Assembly (NCBI GenBank): GCA_031216915.1
Contig: CM062295.1
Span: 178,636,927 to 178,700,926 of the forward strand
DNA: 64,000 nt
Source of the DNA: Pictodentalium vernedei
Taxonomy: Eukaryota; Mollusca; Scaphopoda; Dentaliida; Dentaliidae
Direction of reading: 5' to 3'
The translations under genes were made by a program, and so were the position numbers. Positions 1 to 10,790 of the stretch are shown here, piece by piece; positions within the stretch are counted from its first letter, which is position 1; each line of letters begins with the position of its first letter. The notes below the pieces were generated by a model that saw only the letters and a list, made by a program, of their open reading frames with translations, did not search any database and was not told the DNA's origin.

Positions 1-540
1 TCATAAATATGACCTCTAGACTGTGCTAAAGGTTTTCGGGCTTTGGGCCCCTGTAGCCGTCACAGTTGCCCAATCACACCCAAAAGGTGACTTTCTCATC
101 TAGACATTGTATGAAGTCAACCCACCAAGTTACAATGAAATTCCTCAATAAATATGACCTGTAGACTGTGGTAAAGGTTTTCGGGTTTTGGGCTCGGGCA
201 GTCATCACGGTTGGCAGATCATGCCCAAATGGGGAAATTCTCATCTAGACATCATAAGGAGTCATCCTACCAAGTTACAATGAAATCTCTCCACACTAAA
301 CATGACCTGCAGACTGTGCAAAAAGTTTTTGGGTTTCGGGCTTGGGCAGCCATCACGGTTGATAGATCATGCCCAAAAGGGGACGTTCTCATCTAGGCAT
401 TATACAGAGGCATCCTATCAAGTTACAATGAAATCCCTTCATAAATACGACCTGTAGACTCTGCTAATGGTTTTCAGGTTTTGGGCTTGGGCAGCCATAC
501 CGGTTGCCCGATCGCGACCAAAAGGGGATGTTCTCATCTA
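1..540. repeat. Tandem array of ~146-bp units inside R1
   Basis: Four diverged units start near 1, 146, 292 and 440. Each contains a version of AAATATGACCTGTAGACTGT followed by AAAGGTTTTCGGGTTTTGGG and a GGGCAGYCATCACGGTTG segment. The units differ by scattered substitutions. The short open frame at 211-396 is an accident of the repeat and is not a gene. Confidence 0.9.
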
Positions 541-718
541 GACATGACCCCAAACTTGCATATGAAATTTCGTGACGATCAGACAAGAACTGCGGGGTGT
601 AGCCCGTGCTAAAGGAAAATATGAACAGACGTCACAGACTCAGAGACTCACAGACTAACAGACTTCCGCACGCGTGATGGCAATAGCTTATCTTGACTAT
701 GTCAAGTTAAGCTAAAAA
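1..718 (+). mobile_element. R1: HINE-like tandem-repeat element, 3' part (left end outside window)
   Basis: No coding capacity is seen. The body is a tandem array (1-540), followed by a short unique tail with CAGACT-rich repeats (about 630-665) and a 3' hairpin. The hairpin arms are AGCTTATCTTGAC and GTCAAGTTAAGCT (about 686-713), directly followed by AAAAA. The layout matches the 3' ends of R2 and R3 in this window: hairpin, short motif of the AGCTYAAC type, then an A-run. By comparison with Helentron-associated elements (HINEs, the Pearl/mgr type), I infer a non-autonomous rolling-circle element. The 5' end is not visible, so the family assignment rests on the 3' end and the array. The element stops where the Merlin-like transposase reading frame begins, which suggests it inserted into that gene. 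Confidence 0.55.
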
Positions 719-1577
719 TTGGTTGCATTACGACAAAATCTTACCCGAAAATGTAAAATGTGACAATTGTTCAACACCCGACAATGTTACGAAGTGCATT
801 TTGATAAAAGATACCAGCAAAATTGACAGGGAAGTTTTCCGTTGGCGTTGGTACAAAAAAAAAATATTCTTCCAGAAGGAACAGCTTCATTTTTAACTCC
901 AAACTTACTATAAAACAGATTATTGCCTGTTTATATTTTTTTGCTTGTAAAGTTCAGATAACCCAGTGTGTACTCATGACAAAAATATCGGAAAAAACTC
1001 TAGTTGACTGGTACAGTTTCTTTAGAGATTTATGCATTAGTTACTTGTTGCAAAATTTCACAGTGTTGGGTGGGGTGGGCGATATCATGGAAATCGACAA
1101 AACAAAAATTGGTGGAAAAAGAAAGTATAGTAGGGGAAGGACATACTGTGGTATGGATGAATGGATTTTCATGATGTATGAGAGGAGAAGGAACATTTTC
1201 AACTGTAGAGTTGTGAAGAAGAGAACCAAAAAAGTGTTATTACCCATAATAAAAATAAATATAGCCCCCAGTACACTTATTGTTTCTGATATGTGGAAGT
1301 CGTTTCAGTGCCTTAACAAGAATGGTTATCATCATGACACTGTGAACCATTCTTTGGTGTTTGTTTCTGACACTGGTGTCCATATCAATCGTGTTGAACA
1401 TCTACACAGGGAACTTAAAACACAGTTAAAAATCATGAGGGGGATAAGTAAAGGAAATCTGGGGCTTTCTTAGATGAATTTATCATGCGAAAAATGGACA
1501 ATCACAGGAATGGTTATGAGCTTTTCCAGCTACTTCTCTCTACCATTCAAAAACATTATAAAGTTAACGAATTTTAA
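719..1577 (+). pseudogene. Merlin/IS1016-type (ISXO2-like) DDE transposase, frameshifted
   Basis: The central frame (823-1473, 216 codons) matches the ISXO2-like DDE fold used by Merlin transposons. It has MEIDKTKIGGKRKYSRGR with the first catalytic Asp, then GMDEWIFMMYERRR, then a second Asp in VSDMWKSF. A third acidic residue follows in GVHINRVEHLHRELK. Upstream, a different frame from about 735 encodes a CxxC...C zinc-like segment (KCDNCSTPDNVTKC) and VFRWRWYKKK. It joins the main frame only across a run of ten A at 850-859, so a one-base slip broke the gene there. A second frameshift near 1455-1460 moves the C-terminus (DEFIMRKMDNHRNGYELF) into another frame ending at 1577. No terminal inverted repeats were found. 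The N-terminus appears cut by R1. Confidence 0.82.
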
Positions 1578-1737
1578 TTGTTAAACGTTCTTCAATCATC
1601 GTTTTTTAAAGTTACATGTTCCTGTTCTCGTTACTTTGTTATTCTTTGAATTGTACAGTTAGAATGGAGTATGTCCTCTAAATAGGATAAATGAGGTAAG
1701 TACAAAACTATCATTTTCTCTTTGGCTGGCGATTGTA

Positions 1738-1817
1738 GGTCTAGGGTCAGTATAGTGAGGGTTAGGGTTAGTTTACCGGTAAGCTAACCCTAGCCCTCAC
1801 TACACTGACCCTAGACC
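1738..1817. repeat. Near-perfect 34-bp-arm hairpin
   Basis: Arms 1738-1771 and 1784-1817 are inverted copies with two mismatches. The loop is TTTACCGGTAAG. The left arm contains GGGTTAGGGTTAG. No flanking coding sequence is recognised; it could be a foldback MITE remnant. The stretch 1578-2590 around it holds no gene that I can support. Confidence 0.8.
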
Positions 1818-2589
1818 ATGTCGGGAACAAAACAAACAAGCGTACCCGCTTTTTTGCAATGATTTTCTCCCCCGTGACGTCATTCAAAAAAAACCAATAC
1901 ACAGAGCAGATGCCGAAAAACACCCAAAAACATGGAGGAAAGATGAATGCGAATGTCACAAATCGCACAGGTAAAAAACGTTTGTTGGGAGGTTATAATT
2001 GCCAGTAAAAGTGAATATCTTTCGGTCATTTTATCGAAAACATGACTAGTAATAGGAAAATGTAGAAAAAAGGTGAGAAAAATGCGTTGTTTTTACGTAA
2101 ATGGAAAAGTCCCCTATTCTTCAGCTTTACCAGGTGTACAATAAATTCCAGTAATAACACTCCCCGACATGTACTATCCGATATCTATGATTCTAGAAAC
2201 GTGCGAATATGCGAGAGTGTAAGACAAGGTGTATTCGATTGGGTACCAAAATTAATAGAAACCTGGATCTAGAAATGGAACGAGCTATGATTAACAGACT
2301 CGACACAGACAGCCCCGAAATAATTCAGTGTTTCTAAGGTCCATAACATACAATAATGCGTCTGCCTAATAATATATTTATTATGCGCGTGAGCATTGAA
2401 ATCCTGCATGTAATCATCTGAATACCAGTTAACTGACTAGACAGCCTCCCAGGTACCCAAAGGCTAGCAATTTATTGATGATGAATCATATGCTCGTATA
2501 TGATATATAGACGAACAACCACAGGAAACCAACCAACTAAAAAGTGGATGTGCCCATGAGGTCGCCATAGAACATGACCCAGCCGCCAA
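1818..2589. other. No recognisable gene
   Basis: AT-rich unique sequence with scattered stops in all frames. The short open frame 2087-2272 has no recognisable motif. I see nothing that identifies a gene or a named repeat here. Confidence 0.5.
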
Positions 2590-2609
2590 TCGAGAAGCCA
2601 TGAATGGCA

Positions 2610-2815
2610 TGCATATATTAAATGCATACAAGGCGTACAGGAGGAAAACTATGTCCTGCCCTGTAATCGCCTCTTAAAACACTGGTGGGAGGGGTGTGGG
2701 TTGGGGTGGGGAAGTCATGAAATGCATGTCATGTATGTACTTAAAATCATACGAGGCTTATGGGAAGAAAACGTCTTGCCCAATAATCGCCTTTTAAGAC
2801 ACACTGGGAGGGGGG
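2610..2815. repeat. Duplicated DIRS gag/pol-border fragment
   Basis: Two diverged copies of one segment lie side by side (about 2610-2690 and 2695-2800). Each contains a version of ACGAGGCTTATGGGAAGAAAA followed by a TGCCC-AATCGCCT stretch. The same segment occurs once in place in element Z (about 4770-4815) and in element A (about 12570-12610). A G-rich run (2810-2836) follows. The fragments carry no open gene. Confidence 0.6.
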
Positions 2816-3002
2816 GGGGAGGGGGGAGGGGGGGGTTAGATTCGAAGTCATATCGAACCCCCCCTCACCTACATTACTTTAATCGTTCTTGTGTTAGTCA
2901 TCAAATAATATACGAACCCCAAGGCTTCCTCACATCTAACCGACTCCATAATGCCGTTAAGGGCGGAGAAGGACGTGAAGAACAAATACTTCCCCTGATA
3001 AA

Positions 3003-3660
3003 GAAGGTCCTCTCATGGAAGAAGCTTCTGGGGAATGTCCCATAACAGACACCTGAGAAGATTTATCCAAGGTTTCTGTGACGACAGAGGTGCTAGAGGC
3101 AGGATTTCGCAACGAGACTGTTTGATCTTAACAGAATCTGCTGAATCAACAGAGTTGGAGGATACACATATCCTATCATTCCTTCCCATGAGATCGACAA
3201 AGCGTCTACTGCGTACGCTCAATGATCTGGGCATGGCGGCACGAACGTCGGTAACTGATTGTTCCGGTGTGTCGCAAACAGATCTATCATGGGACGATCC
3301 CACTGGTAGCAAATCTGCCTGAATATTCGCTTGTTGAGAGTCCACTCCGATGGCAACAGGCGACATTTCCTAGAGAGCGAGTCTGCTAGTACATTCAGTT
3401 GACCCAGTATATGACGGACAGAAAGATGAACATGATGATACGTGACGTACTGGAATGAGTGCTGCCTTGGTTCCTGATGTAAGCTACTTCTGTCGAGTTG
3501 TCCGACAAAATGTAAACATGGACGTTCGCTATAATGTGAAACCAATGTTGAAGAGCTAGCCATATTGACATCATCTCTTTGATGTTTATGTGTTCTCTAG
3601 GAACCGAGGCTCCCAAAGACCCTGACACTTCAAGTCACACCCCAACCCGTCTGACTCGCA
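3003..3660 (-). pseudogene. DIRS Z RNase H and pol tail, broken
   Basis: Reading frames on the minus strand contain the RNase H pieces INIKEMMSIWLALQHW, ILSDNSTEVAYIRNQG and RHILGQLNVLADSLSRK. These are followed by the pol tail EWTLNKRIFRQICYQW and PMIDLFATHRNNQLPTF, typical of DIRS and related elements. They are spread over at least two frames, so the gene is dead. A piece overlapping the recombinase N-terminal frame (around 3013-3366) survives, but no catalytic recombinase part follows. Confidence 0.75.
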
Positions 3661-4079
3661 TTCGTCATAATTGTGAAAGCCGGATCCAGCAGTTGCAGCA
3701 GAACTCCCTGAGTTAACCACTGAAGATCTGCCCAAATCTAGACCCTTTGTTTTACTAGGTCCGTTAAAACAATACTGGTTTCAAGTGAATGCGCCTTCAC
3801 ACTCCATTTCTGAGTAAGCCTATCTGGAGGGGATGCGTGTGTAGACAGCTCATCGGAATAAGATCCACAGCTGCTCCGCATAACCCCATCAGTCGCATGA
3901 ATTCCCTCGCTGTTAATGCGTCTGAGTGTAGACAAAAGCGAGCATAACAACTGACTAATTTTGCTCTGGGTAACGGCAGACGAGCCAGATTGTTGTGAGT
4001 CTAGAAGCTCATCCTCAAGTGAGTGAACGACTTGAACAAAGGTAAATCCGACTTTTTCTCGTTTACGATGAAGCTGAGA

Positions 4080-4846
4080 CATCGGAGTAATAGAAGCAGA
4101 CTCTTACATCGTTCTGAAGAATAATTCTGTTGTCGTATCTCTGCAGAATGTCGTCCAAGTAAGCTGACGTTACCGTAGATGAATGAGCTCGGAAGTATGA
4201 CATTACTGAGTTCATTATTCGAGTGAATGCCCAGGGAGCCAGGTTCAGACCAAAGCACATTGCTCTGAACTGATAAACCTTCCCTTGTACGGCAAACCGA
4301 ATGTACCAGGACATGAAAGTACGCATCCTATAGATCTATGCTTGCCGCATAGTCGTTCACCGCGAATACTCGCTCTTACCAACCAAATGGTCTCCATTTT
4401 GAATTTTGGAGCCACGATAAGCTTGTTTATCCAGCTCAAGTCTATTACCGGTTGGAACGAGCTGTCTGGCTTCAGTACGAGGAACAAGGTGACTGTAAAA
4501 ATCCTCAGAATTTTAATTCTCGACGACCTCTATTACTTCCTTAATAAGAGAGTATGTACCTCTGCTGACTCTCTTTTGAAAGGATCCAACGGAAGATTTG
4601 TCCAATGCTGACATCTTGTTATCGGGGGTTCCGCTCGGAATGATAACCGAATGCCGACCGAGACTACACTTCTCACCCACTGATCTTCTGTGACTGCTAT
4701 CCAGTTTCTCGCAAAGGTTGATTCCCTTCCGCCAGCTGGCAAGCAACAGAGGTCTTGAACATCACCTGTATGACCTTCGAGGCTTACGGGAGGAGAAACT
4801 ACGTCCTCCCCGCGAAAAACCTCATTCCGTCGGCCTAGGGGCATCC
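4080..4846 (-). pseudogene. DIRS Z reverse transcriptase, broken
   Basis: Minus-strand frames show FLVLKPDSSFQPVIDLSW and NKLIVAPKFKMETIW (fingers), then YQFRAMCFGLNLAPWAFTR (the fingers-palm border) and SAYLDDILQR, the YxDD-type catalytic motif. At least two frameshifts separate them. The element lacks the stretch corresponding to IDLKDAYFHVMVHPAFRKY in one frame, where the sequence has drifted. Family knowledge places this in the DIRS RT clade together with the neighbouring copies. Confidence 0.78.
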
Positions 4847-4849
4847 GAC

Positions 4850-6200
4850 CGATAGTCTTGATCAGACAATAAACGGTATGTTTATGGAAGATGTAGTTAA
4901 GAAAACGCCTTTTTTCCTCGCACTCAAGAGGTGAATACGGTGTTGTCTACATTGCCGAAGGCCTGCGACACTTGCCTAGACTGAACTGGAAAAGAAAGAA
5001 CTTCTTCCCTTGTCTGTATCAAGACTGCCTCCAACGACGCCAGCGGTTTCTCTCTTGTTGTCGCAGCATTTTGATTCGTCAGAACAAATTCAGGGTAGTA
5101 TTGATGGATGAAATCCATCGCAACCATGTGCTGTTCCGAAAGGGAAGAGTAATCCTCTTCCTTATCCCTTTCACCATCCGAGAGAATCAGTTGTGAATCG
5201 GTCCATTGCATCTGCGTGAACAGATGACTGGACCGACTCAGCATCGTCCGACAGTACAGGTTCTGAGTCTGAGGGAGTCTGCACCTGCACTTGCTGGGAT
5301 GCAGCGACCAGCTGTGCAATCTGTGACAGCAAATCCATCATCAAGGCCTGAGGAGCAGCGGTCTTCCATTTCTTAGCCGCTTGCTGCTCCTGGGACGGTG
5401 TGTCGGAGATGGATCTCTTCTCTGAATGTCCCAATGATCGAGGTCTCGTCTCCCTAGCTACCGGATGGTCCAACTTCACGGGTGAAGAGTGGTTCCTTCT
5501 TTGCTCAGCAGACTGGATATCCAAAGTCAGGTAGCTAGGATGCAGTCGCATGGGCTTTAATAACGTAGCGGAGGAAGCAGTGACTGAAGCCGACCCTGGT
5601 TGCAGACTAGACAGAGCGTCCCAAACAGCGGGCGGATGTATGCTCCATCTTGTGCAAGTTTCCAACCAGAAAACTTCATTTTGGCTTGTGAAACGTAGCA
5701 GAGGAAGCTGTGACTGAAGCCAACCCTGGCAGCAGACTAAACAGAGCATCCTGAGTGGAGGGCGGACATATGCTCCGGCTTGTGCAAGTTTCTTATAACA
5801 TCTGGCCCCAAATGTTGCTAGGTTAGAGAGGGGCCTCTCCCGTTCGCAGTCTATTAGACCCCGCCGAGTACAAGAACTTGCTGACTTCCTCCCTATTTTC
5901 GTAGTCGCTGGGTGAGCTATTTATATTTAAGTGCTCACTCTACCCACATCTACACTTCCTTCGACCGCAACAGACTTACCCGGCGTCGCAGCACCCACGG
6001 ATGAAGTAACCGCTTCACCGGTCGAGCTAGCTTCTTGCAAGAGATTAAAACCCTTAGCAAAAAGCCCTTACTCTTGCAATCATGAGCACTGCAGCTAGCT
6101 CTATATGCTCAATGGAGCGCGACGACGGTAGCACACTTGGATGGGTGTCAGAATATCATCACCATGTTCATGTTCCTCTGAAATAGAAACTGACAAAATG
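4850..6200 (-). pseudogene. DIRS Z gag-like ORF1, broken
   Basis: Fragments in several minus frames parallel the gag of element A. They include a Ser/Thr/Arg-rich stretch with AAPQALMMDLLSQIAQLVA and SEQHMVAMDFIHQYYPEFV. A second, shifted copy of the QPGSASVTASSATLL-type segment suggests a small internal duplication at about 5560-5740. The N-terminal cysteine cluster seen in element A is not preserved. Confidence 0.6.
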
Positions 6201-7273
6201 AATTATAACGCGGTGAGAGGCCTGGCCTCAGAACCTCACCGCCACCCGACTCCAACATCAGTCATCCCAGTGAACAAAAGAATGACAAGAGTCTATAGGA
6301 GTGCATCGACTAAAGTCGATATCAGTCCTCCAAACTCCGCAACAAAATATATAATTAAGATACATGAATAATAGCAATCAAAATTAAATACAAAATCCAA
6401 ATTTTTTTTAGCTACACTACCAGAATAATAATCCATGTATCCTACAGTAATTCTACAGTAATAGAATATAAATAAAAAACTACCTATACAGGAGGACGCT
6501 GTTAATGTAAACAACGTCAATGAAAATAAGACATCAGGTACACAAAAGGCCCAAAGTCAGAAACCAATTTAAATGCTACAAGATGCAAAGCTAGATCTTC
6601 AAACGAAGAAAAAACAATACATCGGATAGAAGATGCAAGACTAAATGACCTAACACCCCAAGGGTGAGGACGTAACCATGGGGAAAAACAGAATAATATT
6701 CTGTAATACATGTTAAACACCCAAGAAATTCAATAAAAAATTTCAATAAAAAATAGCCAAAAAGCTTAAGAGTTTAACAGGACGGGTTCATGGGAGGATA
6801 GGGAAGGAATACTTAACAAACAGTGGAATAATCATTATCAAAAATGATGACGTCAGGCGTATGTCCCGAAATTGGGAAACATAAAATAATTTTATAATTA
6901 TTATAAAGTTACAGCTGTGAACGTCTAAAACCACCGTTGAACACTTCCATCATCCAATAACAGTCTTGGATCCACCAATTCTTGCATTGATTTGTGTCTG
7001 GCATCCTCAAAAAAGGAGATTTTAAAGCACAGATGTCAGTTCATTGTTGCTGACTTTAGGGCCAAACAAAGAATGATGTTTGCGCCAATTCCGGTCACTT
7101 CCTGATGGTTGTGCATGCGCAGAGAGTAAATGTATGGAGGGCGAGAAAGGACTTTTAATTTTTGGTTTAGCAAGCAAATTTGGGGGATTGGTGGGTTCAA
7201 AATTTGTGTTTGGCCCTTGATAACCTTGAGTTTGCACCAGCTAGTTTGGGCCATTGGGTTATAGTATAAAAAT
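6201..7273 (-). other. DIRS Z leader and right ITR
   Basis: Non-coding leader of element Z, followed by a degenerate right ITR (about 7040-7273). The ITR contains TGTGCATGCGCAGAG, GGCAATTTGGGG-like and GTGTTTGGCCC stretches also found in the ITRs of A, B and C, and it ends TATAAAAAT. The overlapping open frames at 7022-7254 are ITR sequence, not genes. Confidence 0.65.
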
Positions 7274-7339
7274 AATAGTATTTTTATGCCGGCAATTATG
7301 TTGAATCTCTCCAGAAGTCGGGTGCAAGAGTGTCAAAAA

Positions 7340-7568
7340 GTTAAAAAATTTATAGTAATTTATATATTTTTTATACTTACCAATGACCCAGACTTAGCTG
7401 GTGCTAACTCCTTAAAATCTAGGGCCAAACACAAATTTTGCCCCCCAATCCCCAAAATTTGCATCAAATCCGAATTTTTAATGTCCTATGTGGTTCTCCA
7501 TACCTTTTGTCCACTGCACATGCGCAGTGTCAAGGAGGTCTCGAAATTGGCGCCAACTGTCATTCTTA
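7340..7568 (+). repeat. DIRS A left ITR
   Basis: Begins GTTAAAAAATTTATAG and runs to GTCATTCTT. From ACCAATGACCCAGACTTAGC inward it is an inverted copy of 15590-15780. The outer tip (about 46 bp) differs from that of the right ITR, as in other DIRS elements. Confidence 0.9.
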
Positions 7569-7641
7569 CGACCAGTGCCTGGTAAGCGTTATGTAATCAG
7601 CGGGGAGGTAAGAGTTCCCAAGTCATGGGAGGGCCATCCCC

Positions 7642-7730
7642 GTCTGGGTCATTGGTAAGTATAAAAAATATATAAATTACTATAAATTTTTTAACATTTT
7701 TATTCTGTACCAATGACCCAGACTTAGCTG
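7642..7730. repeat. DIRS A internal complementary region (ICR)
   Basis: The first 54 bp (7642-7695, ending TTTTTTAAC) are the exact reverse complement of the left tip 7340-7393. The next 35 bp (7696-7730) are the reverse complement of the right tip, ending at 15780 and beginning ATTTTTAT. In DIRS biology the ICR is thought to align the two ends when a single-strand circle forms. Here it is adjacent to the left ITR, 73 bp beyond its inner end. Confidence 0.93.
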
Positions 7731-8219
7731 AAAAGTAAAAAGGCTGGAGGGCCTAGGACATGAAGGAAAATCCAATAGGCTCAATAACATGTAAACAGAA
7801 TTATCCCCTCAAGGAGAAGAGGAGAACAGGTTTTACATGTATCTTTCTTATTTGTATGAAAAAAGAAAGACACAATACCATTCTGTAATTGAGCATAATA
7901 ACATCAATGATCTCTATTAACATCCATTATAACCCGTTATACTAATTCTTTTTCAAAGGAAAGCCAATAAATAAAGGAAGTCCAGAGACATGAGACTCTT
8001 TATACTCATTAAAAGTGTCTGTGAATTGTATATTAACGGCCGTATGACACGTGACATATACAATTGTTTCACACCGAGCTACACTTTAAAAATATTACAT
8101 GAATGAGTTAAACATTAGCTTTACACTTTAAAACCATCCCGGTACCGACTCGGAATTACTGACTCCAGAGGTATTCCCTTGCTTTTCACTATAAAGCAGG
8201 TGACCTAAGGGAACACCAT

Positions 8220-8220
<1 letters not shown>

Positions 8221-8254
<34 letters not shown>
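8221..8254. repeat. C34 homopolymer (G-rich on the coding strand)
   Basis: A run of 34 C lies about 100 bp beyond the recombinase stop of element A. C-rich but shorter tracts occupy the same place in B (23983-23999) and C (31812-31827). The exact length in the assembly is unreliable. Confidence 0.8.
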
Positions 8255-8255
<1 letters not shown>

Positions 8256-8357
8256 TCCCCTTCCCCTTGCCCTGGGTCAAATACCCCAGAGCAAAGAGGG
8301 CATCAGGACAGAGTCGCTGCCGGAACAGAAAGCCTGCATAACTATAGTTGCAACTGT

Positions 8358-8889
8358 TTAGTGGACGACATTCTGAGCAACAGATAACAGACCTAAACAA
8401 CGCAGGTCGCCAGAAATGGACTCAATATTTCTAAGATAAAAACTTGTGAATGTGAAAGGTTGAGACCAATATGCAGCCTCATCAGATCGGTAATAGCAAC
8501 ACTATTAGCATAAGCCCAAGATGTAGATACCGCTCTTACTTCATGCGCCGAAATCTTAAGCACAGACAGCTGAGTTGTAGATAGTTTATCATAAGCAGTC
8601 CGGATAGTTAATTGGATCCACCTTGCAATAGAATGGACTGTAATGTCCCTTCTATTAGGTGAGCAGAGACAGAAAGAAACATTTACGTCCCTTTCTGACA
8701 AACTCCGGTCTACGTTTGTAAATACGCATTGCTCTAACAGGACAGAGTAAAGGCCTATGCCCATCTGAAGACGGAAGAGCCTTAATAACAATAGGTTCCG
8801 GATACTTATTAGGAGCCTGATTCTTAGCCAAAAATCCAACATTAGTGGTCAAGGTAATGGTATTACGTACACTACGATAGTGAGAATCA
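8358..8889 (-). pseudogene. DIRS A tyrosine recombinase, catalytic C-terminal part
   Basis: Catalytic half of the recombinase that inserts the circular DIRS intermediate. Seen here: the segment after the hAT insertion (SVDDSHYRSVRNTITLTTNV and following), then KISAHEVRAVSTSWAYANS with the HxxR pair, then FTFTSFYLRNIE with the likely nucleophilic Tyr. The frame is broken by an apparent stop/shift near 8655 and a one-base shift near 8480. The last codons (QNVVH then stop) end at 8358. The first catalytic Arg lies in the N-terminal part beyond the hAT element. The protein is continuous with 10040-10790 once the insertion is disregarded. Confidence 0.85.
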
Positions 8890-8897
8890 TCAACAGA

Positions 8898-10031
8898 CAG
8901 GGACCAGCCGTGAGGGCGACTAGGGCGATAAAGTCGCCCTTCTAAGCCCAAAGTCGCCTAGAAAAATAGTCGGGGCGATTACAAGTCGCCCTCTAAAAAT
9001 TGGCCAAAATGAGAAAAGGCTGAACTGAGTGATGCGAGGTTACATGAAAACGAGTATTTTCAAAAATCGAATGTGCTCGAGTGTGATAAATGGGCATTTT
9101 AATTCGTCAAATAAACGTCCATTTATTTGAAATCACACGACAAGCAATTGTCCATTGTCGCTTTTGGCGGATTTTTTTATTTCTATTTTGTTGCGTTCCA
9201 GTCGAAGCTTCAAGTGTCGAAACGAAAATAGGTGACTTACGCGACTCAACAAAACAACCCAGTTTGAAAGTAGGTTACGTCGCTTAGGATGCCGAAAATG
9301 TATACACAACGGACGTATTTTATAACACATTATTTTCATTTCGATCTGCTGACGACTGTTAACTGTTGGGCTGTCTATTCCCAGAAAAACACGAATGGAA
9401 TTGAAACACATGAAAAAAAGCTTTAGTGATGTCAAGAAAAGCTTTGTACAGGACACAAGTGTGCATGTGGACGATCTTGAAAAAGGGTCCTCCTAAACAT
9501 AGGAAAGACATGAAATGACGCGGAATGACACCGGAATCCCATAAAAATGATGCGGAATGACATTTCTTTTACAAAATACTCGACCCCAGAATGTATTTTG
9601 TTTATTAACTAACAAAGTACCTCCCAAGCAACCTTCTTACATCTGGTCCTGTTCCCACTTTCAGGCTTAGGAAATTATTAGCTTAGTAGACTTTGTTGAA
9701 AGGCAACCACAGGAGGGTGATGGGGGATTGGCACGAAGAAGAGGTGAGGGGTCATGAAGGAGAAGGTAGCAGTGGGGGATTTTCAGTCAATAATTACATT
9801 GTGATTTTTTAACCTGTCACAGATGCATCATAGACAACTGGACCTGGATTATTTGTACGTTAATGGAGGACCATAAATTGAAAATATGAAGGGGCGGCGG
9901 GGGTGGTACATGAATATTCTCAATTTTCCCCACTTGCCTATGAAGTCTCCCTACATGACTCTGCAGTCTCCCTATTTTTTCCGGAGGGAGACTTGAAGTC
10001 TCCCTAAAATTCCTCCCTAGGCTGGTCCCTG
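8898..10031 (-). mobile_element. hAT-like non-autonomous element, copy 1 (1134 bp)
   Basis: TIRs CAGGGACCAGCC at both ends, flanked by the perfect 8-bp duplication TCAACAGA (8890-8897 and 10032-10039). It lies inside the recombinase of DIRS A. The homologous place in DIRS B (around 24612) is uninterrupted, which confirms a clean insertion. One end carries GGGCGACTT-type repeats, the other GGGAGACTT-type repeats. Open frames in the middle (9090-9287 plus, 9133-9456 minus) recur in the other copies, but they overlap antisense and resemble no transposase. hAT assignment is from TIR and 8-bp duplication. Confidence 0.93.
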
Positions 10032-10039
10032 TCAACAGA

Positions 10040-10790
10040 TAGTGCATGAAGCTCACTAACTCTTCTAGCCGAAGAGAAGGCTAAGAGGAAAGCTGTCTTA
10101 TAAGATAAGAATCTGAAGTCCACCATGTCAAGAGGCTCAAATGGCGCTTCTTTTAGCTTAAGAAGAACCCAAGCTAAATTTCACTTAGGAATTAATCTAA
10201 GGGTTCTAGGTCTATTTATCGTAAAGTTTTTTACTAACTTAGATAAAGAGACATTAGATCCAATCTGTAAACTATGATGATGTGCATAGCGCTAGGTATC
10301 AGATAGCATAGACCTATAACCCTTAATGATAATTGGCTGCAGTTTGATCTCATCAAACAGGTAGACTAGAAAATTAGCAATGTCTGGAATGGAGGGATCA
10401 AAAATATCAACAGAATGATCCCTACACCACCTATAGAAAACTTTCCACTTAGCAGCATAATTTAGCGAAGAGGATGTCCTCCTACAGTTAGAAATTGCGT
10501 CCACTGCTCGTCCTGTAAATTGCTTGCCATGCAAGAAGGACCGCACAACGGAAATACGTGAAGGTTGAGACCTTGCGGGTTGTGATGCAGTGTGTGCGAT
10601 TTCCCCTGCGAAAGAAGATCCTCTCGTGGAGGAAGCTTCCGCGGCCTGTCCCACAGCAGACACCTGAGTAGATTTATCCACGGTCTCTGGGGTGACAGAG
10701 ATGCTACCAACAGAATTTTGCAGTGCGATTGCTTTATCTTGAGCAGTATCTGCTGAATCAATGGAGCTGGAGGATATGCGTATCCTATCA
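10040..10790 (-). pseudogene. DIRS A tyrosine recombinase, N-terminal part
   Basis: Carries a core-binding-like region (LNYAAKWKVFYRWCRDHSVD and IPDIANFLVYLFDE) and then LSYKTAFLLAFSSARRVSEL. The latter contains the first catalytic Arg of the tyrosine recombinase family. An in-frame stop after SMLSDT (10292) and another near 10182 interrupt it. The frame overlaps the pol tail (10462-10791) in a different frame for roughly 300 bp, as DIRS ORFs usually overlap. The start codon is not clear. The reading frame stops abruptly at the hAT boundary at 10039. Confidence 0.82.

Larger units (their letters stand above)
2590..7273 (-). mobile_element. DIRS-like retrotransposon Z, old and scrambled
   Basis: Read on the minus strand, this holds a right-end ITR (about 7040-7273), a non-coding leader, broken gag (6200-4850), RT (4846-4080) and RNase H/pol tail (3660-3003). 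The left side is not a normal 3' end. The stretch 2930-2975 resembles a gag segment of element A (around 12960-13010) joined to a pol-tail-like piece at 2985. Two further gag/RT-border-like pieces lie at about 2610-2690 and 2735-2800. The recombinase catalytic part and the left ITR/ICR are missing. The many frameshifts make it the oldest of the four copies. It ends 66 bp before element A starts. Confidence 0.75.

Noticed and set aside
1-540. Possible CRISPR-like array
   Set aside because: Units of about 146 bp are contiguous with no spacers, and the context is animal mobile DNA.
1738-1817. Interstitial telomere repeat
   Set aside because: Only two TTAGGG-like units within a hairpin; too short.
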